64,000 bases of DNA. It comes from Powellomyces hirtus. Lineage: Eukaryota > Chytridiomycota > Chytridiomycetes > Spizellomycetales > Powellomycetaceae. Location of the stretch: contig JAHLKG010000016.1 in assembly GCA_025526995.1 (NCBI GenBank), positions 434,001-498,000 on the forward strand, read 5' to 3'. The translations under genes were made by a program, and so were the position numbers. This document shows positions 45,313 to 57,609 of the stretch, piece by piece. Under the pieces are notes generated by a model. The model worked only from the letters and a program-made list of their open reading frames with translations. It was not told where the DNA came from and did not search any database. Numbering within the stretch: the first letter of the stretch is position 1; each line of letters begins with the position of its first letter.

Positions 45313-48300
45313 TCAGTCGCGGAGTCCCAGTGCAATCTCAAGATCGAGATCGTCGAGGCTATTGTTGTTTTGCTCGTGATTGGAAGCTTGGCCTGGGCTA
45401 ATCGGACCTCCCTGCGAGTCAGCAATGTTGCCGCTGCTGCCGTTGTTGGCATTGCCACCGCCATTGATACTGATGCTGTTGATGAGATCCTCGGACTCTT
45501 GCTGACTGAACTCTTCCAGACGCTGCTGACTGTAATCCGGCGTGGTACTGTTTCCGTTCTCATTCGATCGGCGTTCCTGGCTGCTGGTATTGCTGCCGGT
45601 AGCGTCTGCCAGAAGTGCCGCAAGCGAGTCAGTCATCTGATGGTCCCCAGCCGACGCCGGAGTGGCGGAAGTTTGCGACGACGAGGATGCGGGAGCAACG
45701 CTGCCGCCCGACACAACCGTGTCGAGCGTGTCTTGCAGCCATCCATCAGAGATGGCATCAAAGTCCGTTAAACCTGTCAGATCACCCATGTACAGATCGT
45801 CAAGGTCCATCGGTTTGGTGTCCATTCCCAACAATGAGAGTCCTGTCGATGGGGGCTGAGAGGACGAGGATGGTGCCGACGACGAGTTTGCGTGCATCTC
45901 CATCCCGGTGCCGTGCGCTGGACTAGGCGTAGGGGTTACCGTCGAAGGCACTTGCGGTGTAGTGGGGACCGGCGTGCCGGACATGGACCGCTGCGGTTGC
46001 TGCATCACTGGGCTAGTGTTGTGGCCCTGCTGCGGCTGGGTCTTTGCCGGAGGTGCAGACTTGCTATTGTTGACTGCACCAGACGATGACGATGCCCCTG
46101 CCCCGCTTGTATTATTGTGGTCAGCAGCAGCCGCGGCGACTGCTTGGTTGGTGGCCGCTTTTTTGTTCGCAACAGCCTGGGCGGAAGGTTGCTTAGCAGC
46201 AGGAACTTTGAAGGCAGCATTGGTGGAGACTTTCGCATGCTGCTGCTGAGACTGATTTTGCTGCGCTTGTGCCTGCTGCTGCTGCTGTTGCTGTTGCTGT
46301 TGCAACTGAGCTTGCTGTTGCTGCTGCGCATGATGTTGCGCCATCATCTGCTGGTGCGCCTGCTGTGAAAGCTGGTTCGGTCGACCCTGGCCAATGGCAT
46401 GCGCCTGCGCATGTCCCCCGTTCGGGGTCATCAGCTGTTGGTGACCCAGCTGGGGGCTCTGTTGTGCGTGCAACTGAGCTTGCGCTTGAGCCTCCAATTG
46501 TGCCTGCTGTTGTTGCGCCGCTTGCTGGGCACGCTTGTTGTGCAGATTATGCATCTGCTGCTGTCGATACATTGCGGCCGCGAGACGGGTTGGGTCCATC
46601 CCTTGTAGGCCTTGCACATGTCCTGCTCCAAGCAGTGCCCCGTTCGGAGTGCCAGCGCCGCCGGTTGCGTTGAACGACGCCGCCGCTGCGGCAGATTCGG
46701 CAGCTTGCCGTCGGAGTTCAGCAAGTTGCGCCGACTGAAGCGCTTGTTGCTGCGAAGTTGTCGGTCCACCTTCTTGCCCGGAATTGCCTTCCGGTGCTTT
46801 GCGCTTCATAGAATTTGCACCATTGTTCCCACCGACATTCATCTGAGCTTGCGCTGGTACTTGCGGGCTGCGCTGCGCCATGTTGTGCCGCTGGGCTTGA
46901 TGATACTGGGCAAGGTCCCGAGCTTGTTGGGGCGTCATCTTCAGATACAAACATGGGTTCAGCATTGACAAATGATAACATTTAACCCCCTGATCGTCTC
47001 CTTGCTTTTTACCTTTCCACCAGCCTGCTGCTGAATTAGCGCCTCGGCGCTAGAGGCGCCAGCTATCGCGTTATGTCTAAAGCCCGGCGGAACCACTCCG
47101 TGAGATGCAATCTGCGGTGAAGGACCTGGCTGATTGATTAGATTGTTGAGATTGGGGTGCTGCTGCTGTTGTAGCCCAGACATCCGTCTGTTCAGCATTG
47201 CCTGGTTCTGGAGTTGGAAATGCTATGGAGTTTTAGGAACGAAAACAAAATCCGTCGAGCAAAAGAACCCGGCGCGATGTATATGTGCTCACCTCCGGCG
47301 TAAGATCGCGCGGCATAGCATAAACCCCTCCTTGCGGGTGGGTCATCATCGCTGCATAGAACAAAAGGAGAATAAAGGGGCAAGGTCAAGGACCTTTTCG
47401 TGAAAGAGAGAAATGAAACAAACCTGCAGTCGTACTAACCATTACCCATAACGGGACTTTGCGTGATCATGGGTTGTCCTTGCGAAAGGTGTGGACTTTG
47501 CTGGATGATCGACGGTCCTCCGTGACCCATCATGGTCCCAGCCTGGTTCTGTGGACTCTGGGGCCGTCTGCGCACTCGCTTATTCACATGGGCAGGCAGT
47601 GTTTGCTGGTCTCCGGCCATCGACGACGTGGGATCCTCCTGTTGGAACATCAGTCAAGATCAATCAGGACGGTGACGAGTCGTCTCAGTCACCAGCTGGC
47701 TGACAGTTGCGTACCTGCATAGAGGCGCCCATTTGAGCAGCAGCTTGCATGGCGAGAACCTGCTGTTGCTGTTGCTGTTGCTGCCGAAACATTTGCTGCT
47801 GTTGTAGCGCAAATTGATTCTGAGCCTGCTGTTGTTGTTGCATCTGCTGCATGAGTTCCAGTTGTTGCTGCTGCTGCATGTGTCGCGCCTTGATCCTGTT
47901 GACAAATGAGTTTTGCGTGACTGGATCGTCCCATCTGGTCAACGCGATGCCATTTAGTAACCCATGCCGGGATCGCAAAGTCAACAAAGCAAAACAAACG
48001 GCTTACTTGGCAGCGGCGATCGATGTCGCGTGTTGAATTTCCCCCTGCGATAGTGTGTTAAGCTCCCGTCCGGGGAACATCTGGGAGACATGGTTCTGGA
48101 AAAAGTCTTTTCTGCACATCTCTAACAATTGGGCTGGCCCAAGCTGGTTCAGCGGCATATTTCGAGCAAAAGACATATAAGGAGAAGGACCGGGTGGTAT
48201 TCTCCCAGAACCGGGCGCCACAACCATTGGCGACGGCAATGTTCCAGTGGGATTTCGAGGAGACGGCTGTATCCCCATCTGGTTGTGCTGCATCTGCTGA

Positions 48301-50016
48301 GGGTCCTGAGCGGCTTGCTGCATTTGTTGGAACTGATGCAACTGTTGCTGCTGTTGCTGCTGCAGTAGCAACGCTGATTGCTGTTGCTGATACTGTTGCT
48401 GTTGGAATTGTTGCTGTTGTTGTTGTTGCTGCTGTTGTTGCAACTGCTGTTGCAACTGCTGCTGAGTAGTTGCACTTGGTGCTAAATGGCAGTAAAGCAA
48501 AGTGTAAGAGAGGAGGAGACCCTCTATAGTACATATACTTTGCACGTACCAGGACTTTGCGCGACTTTGGTTGGCGAAATGGACTTGGATTTGGATAATC
48601 GCCGTTTGGCAGCGGATGGCACCCGAGGAGGCTGACCATTGGTATCCGCCCTGTTCGGATTCTGCTCCCGAGTGTGAGCCATGGCTTGGTCGCGCCTTCG
48701 AGCTGAAGATGCCGCTGCGTGTTGAGAGTTTCGCTGCTCCCGTTGCTCCTGTAAACAATCGTGTGAGCTATTCCGCACTTGACTATGAACATGCTGGCAG
48801 AGAACTTTCAGCCGTTGTACCTGCAAATAAATGTCCATTTCTAGATTCGAGGGTATATTGAGCAACTTGGCCAGATCAGGGTTTTCCGCACGCATCATGT
48901 CGCAGTGCAGGATCCACCATGTCAACAAATATGGCTCTTCTGCATTCTCATCCTCAGTGGAGTAGTGCATCAAGGGGAACCTCCAGCGCTTTTCGGTGGG
49001 TGGCGGGACTGCGAATTTGCCGTCGACGACCAGATTGTACCGGTGCAGAAAATCATGGATTGCAGGAAGCAAACTGTGGTTGCGATACGAAAGCAAAAAG
49101 GATTGTTAGCAGGAATCATGACTGGAATTTGAACTCGACCAACACGTAGAGATTCCAAGAGCTGAATTTCTTTTCGTTTTTTTTTTGTTTCACTTCCCCA
49201 GTGCATGGCACGTTATCACGTACGTGATGGGCACTCGGAAATGCCATCTCCTACATCCCATCTCTACACTGCTCGTAAAAATGGGGACGCCTGTCGCGAA
49301 ACTTACTAATTTATATAATACGGCTGTTCGGTTGCCTGACGATTGATGCCGTTCGGCGGAACGGTGGCGCCTGCGCCATTCTGTCTCGCAGTGACGTTCT
49401 TCTGTTGAGCTTGGGGTTGACCATGGTGCTGTGGCTGCTGATTCTGGTGCATATTGTGATGCGCCTGGGCCCTTTGTGGCATGATTGGAGTGCTGAGCGA
49501 ATGATTAGATGATATGCTGTTGTTTCGTTGCAGGCCCTGTCCAGGGAGCGAAACGTTAGATCCGTTGACAACAGTCGTCGAATGATGAGTGGCAATTGAG
49601 GGTGTTGCGGAACCGTTTGCGCCGTTCGAGCTGTTCAGCAAATGCGCTTGCTGTTGTTGGTGCTGGTTTTGCTCCTGCTGCCTGGCCAATTGCTGCACTG
49701 TAAAGCCAGGGGGTAGGGTTCCTTGCAGACCGTTGCCGTTCGACTGTTGCTGTGTCTGTTGTTGCTGCTGCTGCTGCTTCAAAGCGAGGATGTTGCTCCC
49801 GTCCAGATTTCCGGTTCCGTTTCCGTGGAGCTGCAGTTGTTGTTGTTGTTGTTGCTGGGCAAGGTGATGTTGGTGGTGTTGATGCTGCAGCTGCTGTTTT
49901 TGTTGAGACGAAGGAGTTGTGATGGTGACGGCAGTCGAAGAAGTTCCTGGTCCTTGCTGCTGCTGCTGAGTGTGTCCGGTGGGAGCGGTAGGCGAGTCCA
50001 CCGTCTCAATAATCAT
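45313..50016 (-). CDS. Glutamine-rich LisH/LUFS-like transcriptional regulator
   Basis: Nine exons are inferred: 50016-49307, 49073-48821, 48748-48550, 48481-48007, 47934-47715, 47638-47440, 47351-47293, 47222-47013 and 46938-45313, giving 1316 residues in phase. Most of the protein is low-complexity Gln, with Ala, Asn, Pro and Ser. The only globular part, at about 235-320, reads YYINYLLPAIHDFLHRYNLV, then YLLTWWILHCDMMRA. This resembles the LisH plus FLxxWW block of the Flo8/SSBP/LEUNIG (LUFS) class of co-regulators. A basic patch (AAKRRLSKSKS) could be a nuclear signal. The C-terminus is acidic with LDDLYMGDLTGLTDFDAISDG-type stretches, like an activation region. The LUFS assignment is from pattern memory, not alignment. 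An upstream in-frame ATG at 50226 would add 70 residues. Confidence 0.75.
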
Positions 50017-52980
50017 GCCAGGCGGGACGGAACAGCGACGAGAGGGTGCGACAGCCAAGCCGAGGTTGCGGGAACGTATGTAGACGACCAAGGGAGGAGG
50101 GAGTGTGATGCGGAACGAGGGATGACTCTCGGCAGTCACTTGAGTACGAGGGACCGCGAAGGGCCGAGGAAAAGGGGGGTGCGACAATCCAACAATCAAT
50201 GAAACCAGAACAGTGAAATTTTGCAACTCTCAGCAGTGAGTGGTTGGCTACACGAGCAAGTTAGGTGTGTTTGTGATTGCGAAAGTGTAGAAAATGGCGA
50301 AAGTGAGAAAACATCTGCCAGCATGAGCCATACAATATATTACAGCTACGGGAAGAGGGAGAAAGGGGAGGGCTTGGGGGTCGGGTCGGGTGCGTGTTTG
50401 TTTGTGTACTCTTTTTTCTTACATGTAGGTTCAGTTCATGATGAGAGGGTTCGGGGATATTCTTCTTCTGGGCGGATTCTTCCCTCGCAAACCTCGTCCT
50501 CACTCAATATAACAAACATAACACACATAAATTCCTCACGCACACACATACAACGCATCTACACATGTATCATATTGAAGCAACTAGAAAGAAGATGACA
50601 GACGGAGGGAGGGAGAAATTGATAGTATTTGAGACCTGTACAATATCTGTGGTGTGAGGCGCATCTGAACTCTTGAACGTCCCTGTGGCCCATTGGAGTC
50701 GCATTCATTCCATTCAGGATGGATGGATAGATGGCTTGTGTGACGCCTTGAGATAGTCGCGCGTGACTTGCTCGCACATGTGACCATTGGCTTGCTCAGC
50801 AAGCCTGGATGCAGGGCGGCTTGGAACATGCATTCGCATTTCTTCAAGTGCATATGGGCCTCACCTGACCGCAATCAGTCAGGAAAGCGTGCGGGTGCCC
50901 TGCGGTTAGTGACACTGTTTTACCAGAGTTGCACCGAAACGAAAGAAATGACCCGTCAGTTGCCCGGCCCCCTTGGCAGCGGCGCTGGTAGAAGAACTTG
51001 AACCCGCGGGGTTTTCTCTGACGCCCTGGATTGGGGGTGGCGACGGCTTGGGCGCATCAAACAATGGTAATAAATAAACAAACGGCTCAACGGGTTGGCG
51101 ACACCCTGGGGCTGGGCGGGATGGTCTCCCGAATATTATCACCATAGACGGCCAACCGCCACAGCGCAAGGCGTTCCAGTTCGTTTGGGAGACCATCCTG
51201 ATGAGTGATGAGTGATGAGTGGCAGTGTGGCACTGGGGATAGGGGCATTTTGCACGGCCGGGGTGTGGACCCAACTTCTCTCATCATCATCTTTTTGCTC
51301 CTTATCTCGCAGCGCGGGTGGGATGGATCATCGTCCCAAGTTCTTTTGCCTTGTTGTAAACTTGTCTTGTGGACAGTGTGACCCGGTGCCCGAATATGAC
51401 GCACCGGCACCGTCTTCGGCAATACTTGATTTGGAGCCTGATGAATAATGTGCCAGAGTGATGATATAAATGTTGTTTCTCTGACATGTGGCAGGCGGAG
51501 GCTTAGCATGGCGTTTGCGTGGGGCTGCGCGCGCTACAAACCAGCCAACAACAGAGGCGGCGAGTCGCGCAACGGGAGACAGACCCAACTGGCAAAAGTC
51601 AAGCAAGACAAAGAGCACTGCAGGAGGAAAGGAAAGGGGTGGGGTGTGGGTAGAACAACGGCACAGCGTATCCCTGCCCAACCAACCCAAACTTGAACAA
51701 CGCAGTCATCCATCCGCGCGGGTGGAGAGCAGCCCAGGCGTCAGTCAGCAGGAATGACAACCCCCTAGTAATAGTTCATTATTCTCGGGATAGGGGCCCG
51801 AACACCTGGTAACGCGAGGGTGTAACTGTAAAATTAAACAGGGAGTGATTGACGGATGCAGTGAAACAAAGAAAATTATCCGCCAGTGCAAGTAACGATA
51901 CTAGATACAGGGCGTGTGAGGGAGGGGGTCGCGCCAATGTTTGTACGTCTAGCATTGACGTGATTCTGCAATCCCACTTATGTCGAATGAATTCACTCCT
52001 CCGCGCCCGCTCCCGCTTGTAGTAATAGGGAGTGCGCTTGATTGGCTACTACTGCTGCTGATTGTCGACGGGTTGAAACTGAACTACAGTAGATGATATC
52101 GACGAGAAAGATTGACTGTTCAAGTGACTCGCAGAATAGTAACACGTACATCCTCCTGGCGCTGCTGACTGACTAACTGACTCCCACTGAGGGACTGTTC
52201 GTGGTCGTTGTCGTGCTCACTCCTTGCGAATCAAGTAGTGTGCATAGCTATCGTAACCTGCTTGCTGCCTTCAACTTTCGCAGCCACAGCAACAGGAGAC
52301 GGCGAACGTTTATCATCAAGCGCTTCTCGTTTGTGCTCGCTCCTTTGTTTTACAAACTTCTCTTCTGCCTACCCTGGCTACTTTCCTGCCACCTCCCCCA
52401 GCTGACGACCGTTTCGGCACCACCACTTCCACATCCCACGGCCACCAACCCGACCACACGCACCCACCCACCACCCAACAACCCACCAACCACCAACCAC
52501 CCAAACCCCCAACCCCCCTTCCTCCCTCCCTCTCGTTCCTGTTTTGCTCAGCTCATACTTTCCCGCCCCTCTTCCATATTATTATCTTGACCGCATAATC
52601 TCTACGCCCGATCGTTTACCTCCCTGTCTCCCTCAATTTCCCCTTTCGTCCTCCGACGCAATCGCACAGCCGCTCTGAGATTCCAGATTCCCGCTCTTTT
52701 CTTCCTGCTGACGCATTTGGAGCATCGACCGCACCCTTTTTTTTGTTCCCACGTTTCTGTTCTCTCTGCTATCCGGGGCCTCACCATACACGGCAGAGAG
52801 TGAAATACAGCGCTTGCTCCCTCTTTCCCCGTCTGCTTGACATCGCAAGCCTGGCCGCCCCGACCTCGACTCCCATCACCCCAATAGACACCGCCATAGA
52901 CGCTGGGTTCGCTGCCATTCGAGCTGCCCCCTCTTGCAGTACACACCATCTCTTGACTCCCGACCCCATTCACACCAAGA
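50017..52980. other. Long divergent spacer between the Gln-rich regulator and the GATA factor
   Basis: Nearly 3 kb without a convincing gene, although both neighbours are putative transcription regulators. The right half (about 52400-52760) is strongly C/T-rich on the plus strand with CCACCAAC-like repeats, typical of a long fungal leader or promoter upstream of the GATA start. A 129-codon frame at 52201-52590 is low complexity and not supported. Upstream frames in the leader could act as uORFs. Confidence 0.5.
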
Positions 52981-55346
52981 ATGTCGTCCTACTCGCATTC
53001 TCCCAACTGGCCCGTGCATCAATCGCTACCTCAAGCCTTCCCCGCCCGTCACCATAATCGCTCCTTGTCGGTTTCCGCGACGGCCGCCGCTGCTGCTGCT
53101 GCTGGTGCGGGATCACCTTCTTTCTACCCGTCTCCACCGATAGACTTCATCACCATACAACAACAGCAACAACAGCAGCAACAACAGCAGCAACAACAAT
53201 TACAAGCTGCTCATTCTTACTCTACACCACTAATCACTTCACCCCTGACCATGGAGCAAAAGTTTTCACCGACCATGAGTCCGCTCTCGGGCATTCAGCA
53301 ACTTCAGCAAACCCACCACCCAACCAGTGCTCTGGCTGCAGCTCTTCAGTATCAAGCCATGGGACAACCTGTCCCAGGTAAGTAAAGGGGTCTGAGCGTC
53401 AAAGGAAGAATGCCTCGCGACTCCGCCACGTCGCCGAACACTCTTCTCATCCATCTTTTTCTTCTTCTTCTTCTCTTCCCATGTAGTCGACGTCAATCTC
53501 AGTGCTTCATTGGGGGAGCTGGTGACATGCCTCAACACTGGTCTTGTGTCCAAAGACGAATACGAATCCGAGCGCTCGAACCTGCTACGCTCCTTTGCTG
53601 AGCGTAGCGAAGACCGAATGGTTCTGCTGAAGAGCCTCAAAGATGCCTGGGATGCCAAGATGGTGTCAGACGTCGAATTCGATTCCATATCTGCTGGCTT
53701 GTTTGGTGGAATCGATGGATCGTCTGGTTCCAATACACCATTTGGGACTAGTATAGGAACCAGTATCGGCGGTGCCGATGTAGGTAGCTGGATTGGTACA
53801 TCGGTGCCAGACAGCGACGTGTTTGGTGGGAGCTTTCCCGGCGTGGACATGACGGCCAACATGTATCATTCCCAGAGCAACGGTCAACGCCGAGGTAATG
53901 ATCTTCTGCCCGCGGAGCAGCTCGCGCTCCTCCTACTTTCCTCTTACCAATCACATGCTCAAATGTCTCAACATTGTAGGCACCAGCGCATATTACCCGA
54001 ATCACAATAATGAAACATCGCAAATGTATGGATCTTCCGCCCAAGCTCCAGGCGGAATTCCCATTCCAATGCATAGAGGCAGCTCCAACAGTATACCCGG
54101 ATTGCAAAACTCCTACACCCCGCAACCTCAACACCTTCAAATACACCAGCAGCCCTACCCAGTACTGACTCCATCTCACCCATCTCCGAACGCGTACGGT
54201 ACCGCCTACGGGGCTTCGCCGTCGGCCCTGTCGCATAACCTTATGTCTCAGTCTGCGCCATCTGTCCACTTCCTACAGCAACCGATGAGGTCAAATAGTT
54301 TTGGCACTAGTAGCGTCGTCGGGGTGGTACCAAAGAGAGCGCCGTCCTTGGTTCAACAGCAAACCACGAAGCCGAAAAAGGACTGGCGCTCCAAGAACCC
54401 GCCCAATCCTATGCTTCTGAACAATCAAATTCATCAAATGTTGAACTCCATTCCTCCCCCCGCTGAATCCTCCACATCGCCGCCACCTCCCACCACCCAC
54501 CGCGGTTTTGGAGCAAGTGCTCGACAGTACAATTGTGATGGTAGCGCTAGCGTTAGTGAATTCCGGTTGAAGTGGCGTTGCCGTTGGTGCCTATGCTCTG
54601 GAAAGTATACACCGGCGCTTCGTAAGGGACCTCTTGGTGCAAAGGTATGCAGTGACATTTGCACGGCGACAACTCTTGACCACCGCGCTGACGACCTTGC
54701 ATTTTTGTAGACTCTTTGCAATGCATGTGGAATGTGGTATAATCGGCACGGCTACTTGCCCAAAGATCGGTACCGCGAGCATGCAAACGATGACGTCTAC
54801 AGTGGAGCTTCGGCTGCCCAGGCAGCAAACAACTCCAAAGGCAGTAGTACCAGCATGAGCACCAATGGCAATGAAACCGCTGATGTTACGTCCACTGCCA
54901 TGTCGGATCGTCAAACCAGTATTCCCAAGTCGGACGCGACAATGTCCAGCACCAGCCCAGAGGACACCATGTTGATGCTCACTTCTCCGGTTCTGACGTC
55001 GCCAACATCACCCGACTCAATGTACGGAAGCAGTCTACCTGACCATACGTCGCGCTCTGGGTACCCGTACCTGTCACCTCATCAACAAGAACGACACTAC
55101 CCTTATCCACACCATCGCCATTCTTTGTCCATGTCGATGGCAATGCATTATCCACAATCCCCGCCCATCGTAGACATGACTCCGCCCGCTCCGTCTTACC
55201 TGGGCACCAGCGTTCCAGTCGCTCATCGGGACATCAACAGCATGGATTTCCAGGACCCCGACGACTGGCTTTTCGGCCAGATGGGAGCCAACCCAATGGC
55301 TCAACCCGTTCCTGTGCCTGCTTCAAGACGTCCGGGCGGCTGGTGA
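52981..55346 (+). CDS. GATA-type zinc finger transcription factor
   Basis: Four exons (52981-53377, 53487-53894, 53980-54644, 54711-55346) give 701 residues. The DNA-binding domain near 466-500 is a single GATA finger: CRWC, then KYTPALRKGPLGAKTLCNACGMW. Spacing is C-x2-C-x20-C-x2-C, the IVb class found in fungi and plants, and an intron splits it between GAK and TLCNAC. An N-terminal region holds a polyglutamine run and Ser/Pro blocks. Exon 2 carries two short helical motifs (LVTCLNTGLVSKDEYESER and LKDAWDAKMVSDVEFDSIS) that look like SHOCT-type modules. The C-terminal half is Ser/Thr-rich without a second finger. The product should be nuclear and bind GATA sites; whether it controls nitrogen, light or iron genes cannot be read here. 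Confidence 0.92.
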
Positions 55347-55699
55347 GCTTAACTGTTTCATTACCAGTCTCTTTCCGCCACTCTCGTGCTCGCGCAAGTG
55401 TGCGAAATGGCCCAGATCACAGCCACTTCCATCCCAGCTACTATCCCGTACTTAGTTTTGCTTCCTGGTCCGGTGCCGCTATAGGCACCGGCATCCAGGC
55501 GAAGCAGCGTTGTTCACAGTTGCTTCAACCCTACGCTCCTGTCCGCCCGTTACCCCTACATTTTTTTGTTACCCAACACTATACAATATGCTATTTATTA
55601 TTAACAATACAGACGTTGACAGGACTCGTCCGCCGTTCATGGTTTCGCAAAATGGCAGATGTTCTGCCGTGGCATAGCATTTTGGTACGGCGAATTGCA

Positions 55700-56370
55700 A
55701 TCCAGCAATTGCAATCCAGCGACTACTCGATGGGCCAAACAAAACTCGGACCTTATAATGTTGACAAGACAACAATCAGCAATCCGAACGGAGGAGAATA
55801 TTGCAAAATCATCGGCTCTCTCATGTATCTAATCATCTGGACGAGTCCCCACATTGCTGTTGCTGTTGGTAACCTCTTGCAATCAGTAAATGACCCCTTC
55901 TTTAAATACTGGTAAGCAGCAAAGCACGTTCCATGCTACTTACTTATAGGGAACATCAGCCCACTCTGTATTCATTGCCAGTGGTGACACAAAACTCTGC
56001 AGATTTTGCAATGCAGATGGGGGAAACAGTGTAAATAATCATAGATCTGTCATCAGGTTCCTCTATTTTGGAGAAGATATCAATCCCTTGATGTGGAAAG
56101 TTAAGAGGCAATCTTCTGCTGGTTTCTCATCACACAAAACAGAGCATATTAATTTTGCACTATTGTTTGCCACATAAAAAGACAGTTGGTTAGAATCTGG
56201 TTTAAAAGAACTTGCTATTCTCAGTCATTTTGACAAAACAGACATGTTCTCAAATGAAGTGAGGATAATTTTTGACATGTTTTGTTTGTGCATAGTGGAT
56301 GGGATGGATTGCCAAACAAATATCAGATTGTATTGGCATTGGAATGTTGAGATTTGCATACTCAATGTTT
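55700..56370 (+). pseudogene. Decayed Ty1/Copia reverse transcriptase-RNase H fragment
   Basis: Plus-strand pieces of a Copia pol C-terminus can be read with stops and frame changes: YCKIIGSLMYLIIWTSPHIA, then after a stop a stretch with NADGGN and NNHRSV, then KRQSSAGFSSHKTEH matching the RNase H core (usually ALSSTEAEY). Several stops and lost residues show it is dead. No LTR is visible nearby. It starts about 350 nt past the GATA gene and marks the edge of the transposon-rich, AT-richer right end. Confidence 0.75.
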
Positions 56371-56886
56371 AGTCCTTACATTAGATTGTTACTTAGATTC
56401 TCTGTCTGGAACGCATGACCGTGATACCGGTAATGCTAAGAGCTGAATTGGAGCACATGTGATCATATGATTAGAGAAAAAGTAGATTAGAACGCTCAAA
56501 GCGAGACATTACTGACAAGACTTAAGACATAAAATATATGCACATACATTACATCTCCGTGCATCTGACAACGCTACACCGTCAACTGCATCACAGAAGA
56601 GCTCTGTAAACCCTTTACGAAGTATACTGGAGACTGCCTTGAATTCGGCCAATCTTTTGCAATTCTGATAAAGTACTGGAAACGCCGATATCTACAATAA
56701 TTGAAACATTGAGGACTCAACCCTCAACGCAAGTTCAGACAAAGCAATGCTCTTATGGGAAATGTTGGTGTTTATTAGTACTTCAATTGGCAAATGCAGA
56801 AAAATGGTAAATGTTCTAACAGACTGCTTGTATAGTTGCAAGTAGGTGCGCTGGAGGGTAAATCGCTAAATGGCCATATGTAAAGG
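56371..56886. other. AT-rich transposon-flanking DNA
   Basis: This stretch lies between the Copia relic and the Gypsy LTR. It is AT-richer than the gene-containing part of the window and has no open frame of note. It is probably older transposon debris. Confidence 0.4.
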
Positions 56887-57319
56887 TGTGTGAGGAGACT
56901 ATGTTTCAAGGCGGAAGGAGTTTTTCAGTTGGAGTAGAAGCTGAGCGAGAGGGAAGATGAAAAGAAGTTGTTTTCAATGTGCGGATTTTGATGTATTTTA
57001 TGAGATGATGTCTCCATCCGGGAGGAACTTTCCTCCCCTTTTATATGAAATTCTACGGCCTGACGGTTCTAGCTGACTTGTGGAGAACGGGGAGATGATC
57101 TAGGGATCTATGGCAGTGCAGCGGGGCAGTGTATCTGGGCAGTGCGGCTGCGCATTGCGGGGATATGCCGACAGAGCTGAGACTTGTGGAGATGCTTATG
57201 AGGGATTGGGTAATCACTTACGAGGCGCGTCTGCCTTAACTTAGGATATGGCGTCTTACTAGCCAAAAAATGTGTCAAGTATAGATATATAAATATGCCA
57301 TTTGTATGGCCATCTCACA
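56887..57319 (-). repeat. Gypsy 3' LTR (putative)
   Basis: On the minus strand it begins TGTGAGATGG directly after a polypurine tract (AAAGGGGGG). It ends with TCACACA, giving imperfect TG...CA termini of about 433 nt. The left boundary rests on the terminal inverted repeat only, since no second LTR is in the window. A TATATAAATA box near 57286-57295 could be its promoter. Confidence 0.6.
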
Positions 57320-57609
57320 CCCCCCTTTGCCTCTTGGGCTTTGTAGTGCGGGAGGCATGAGGCTGCTGAGTCGCAGGTAGAGCTCCCATGCGGCGTCAGC
57401 GGCTGGCTTGCCATAGGACGAGCTCCCATATGGTGTCAGCTCCTGGTGCAGCGCTTTAGGCTTACACTGGCTTCAATCTCTCCGTTGAGAAGATTGGTAC
57501 ATCAAAACCCCGTCGGGCTCGGTAAAGTTTGGCTCATGGCCAGGACAGGAAGCGGCTCCTAAGCGGCTTTTATCCTTTTCTGAATAGTGAGCTCAAGGCT
57601 GTGTTCACG

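Noticed and set aside
46250..46340. Repeats suggestive of a CRISPR-like or satellite array
   Set aside because: These are CAG/CAA codon repeats of the polyglutamine tracts in a spliced eukaryotic gene.
52201..52590. 129-codon plus-strand frame upstream of the GATA gene
   Set aside because: Pyrimidine-rich low-complexity leader sequence rich in Pro/Thr/Asn codons; no conserved segment.
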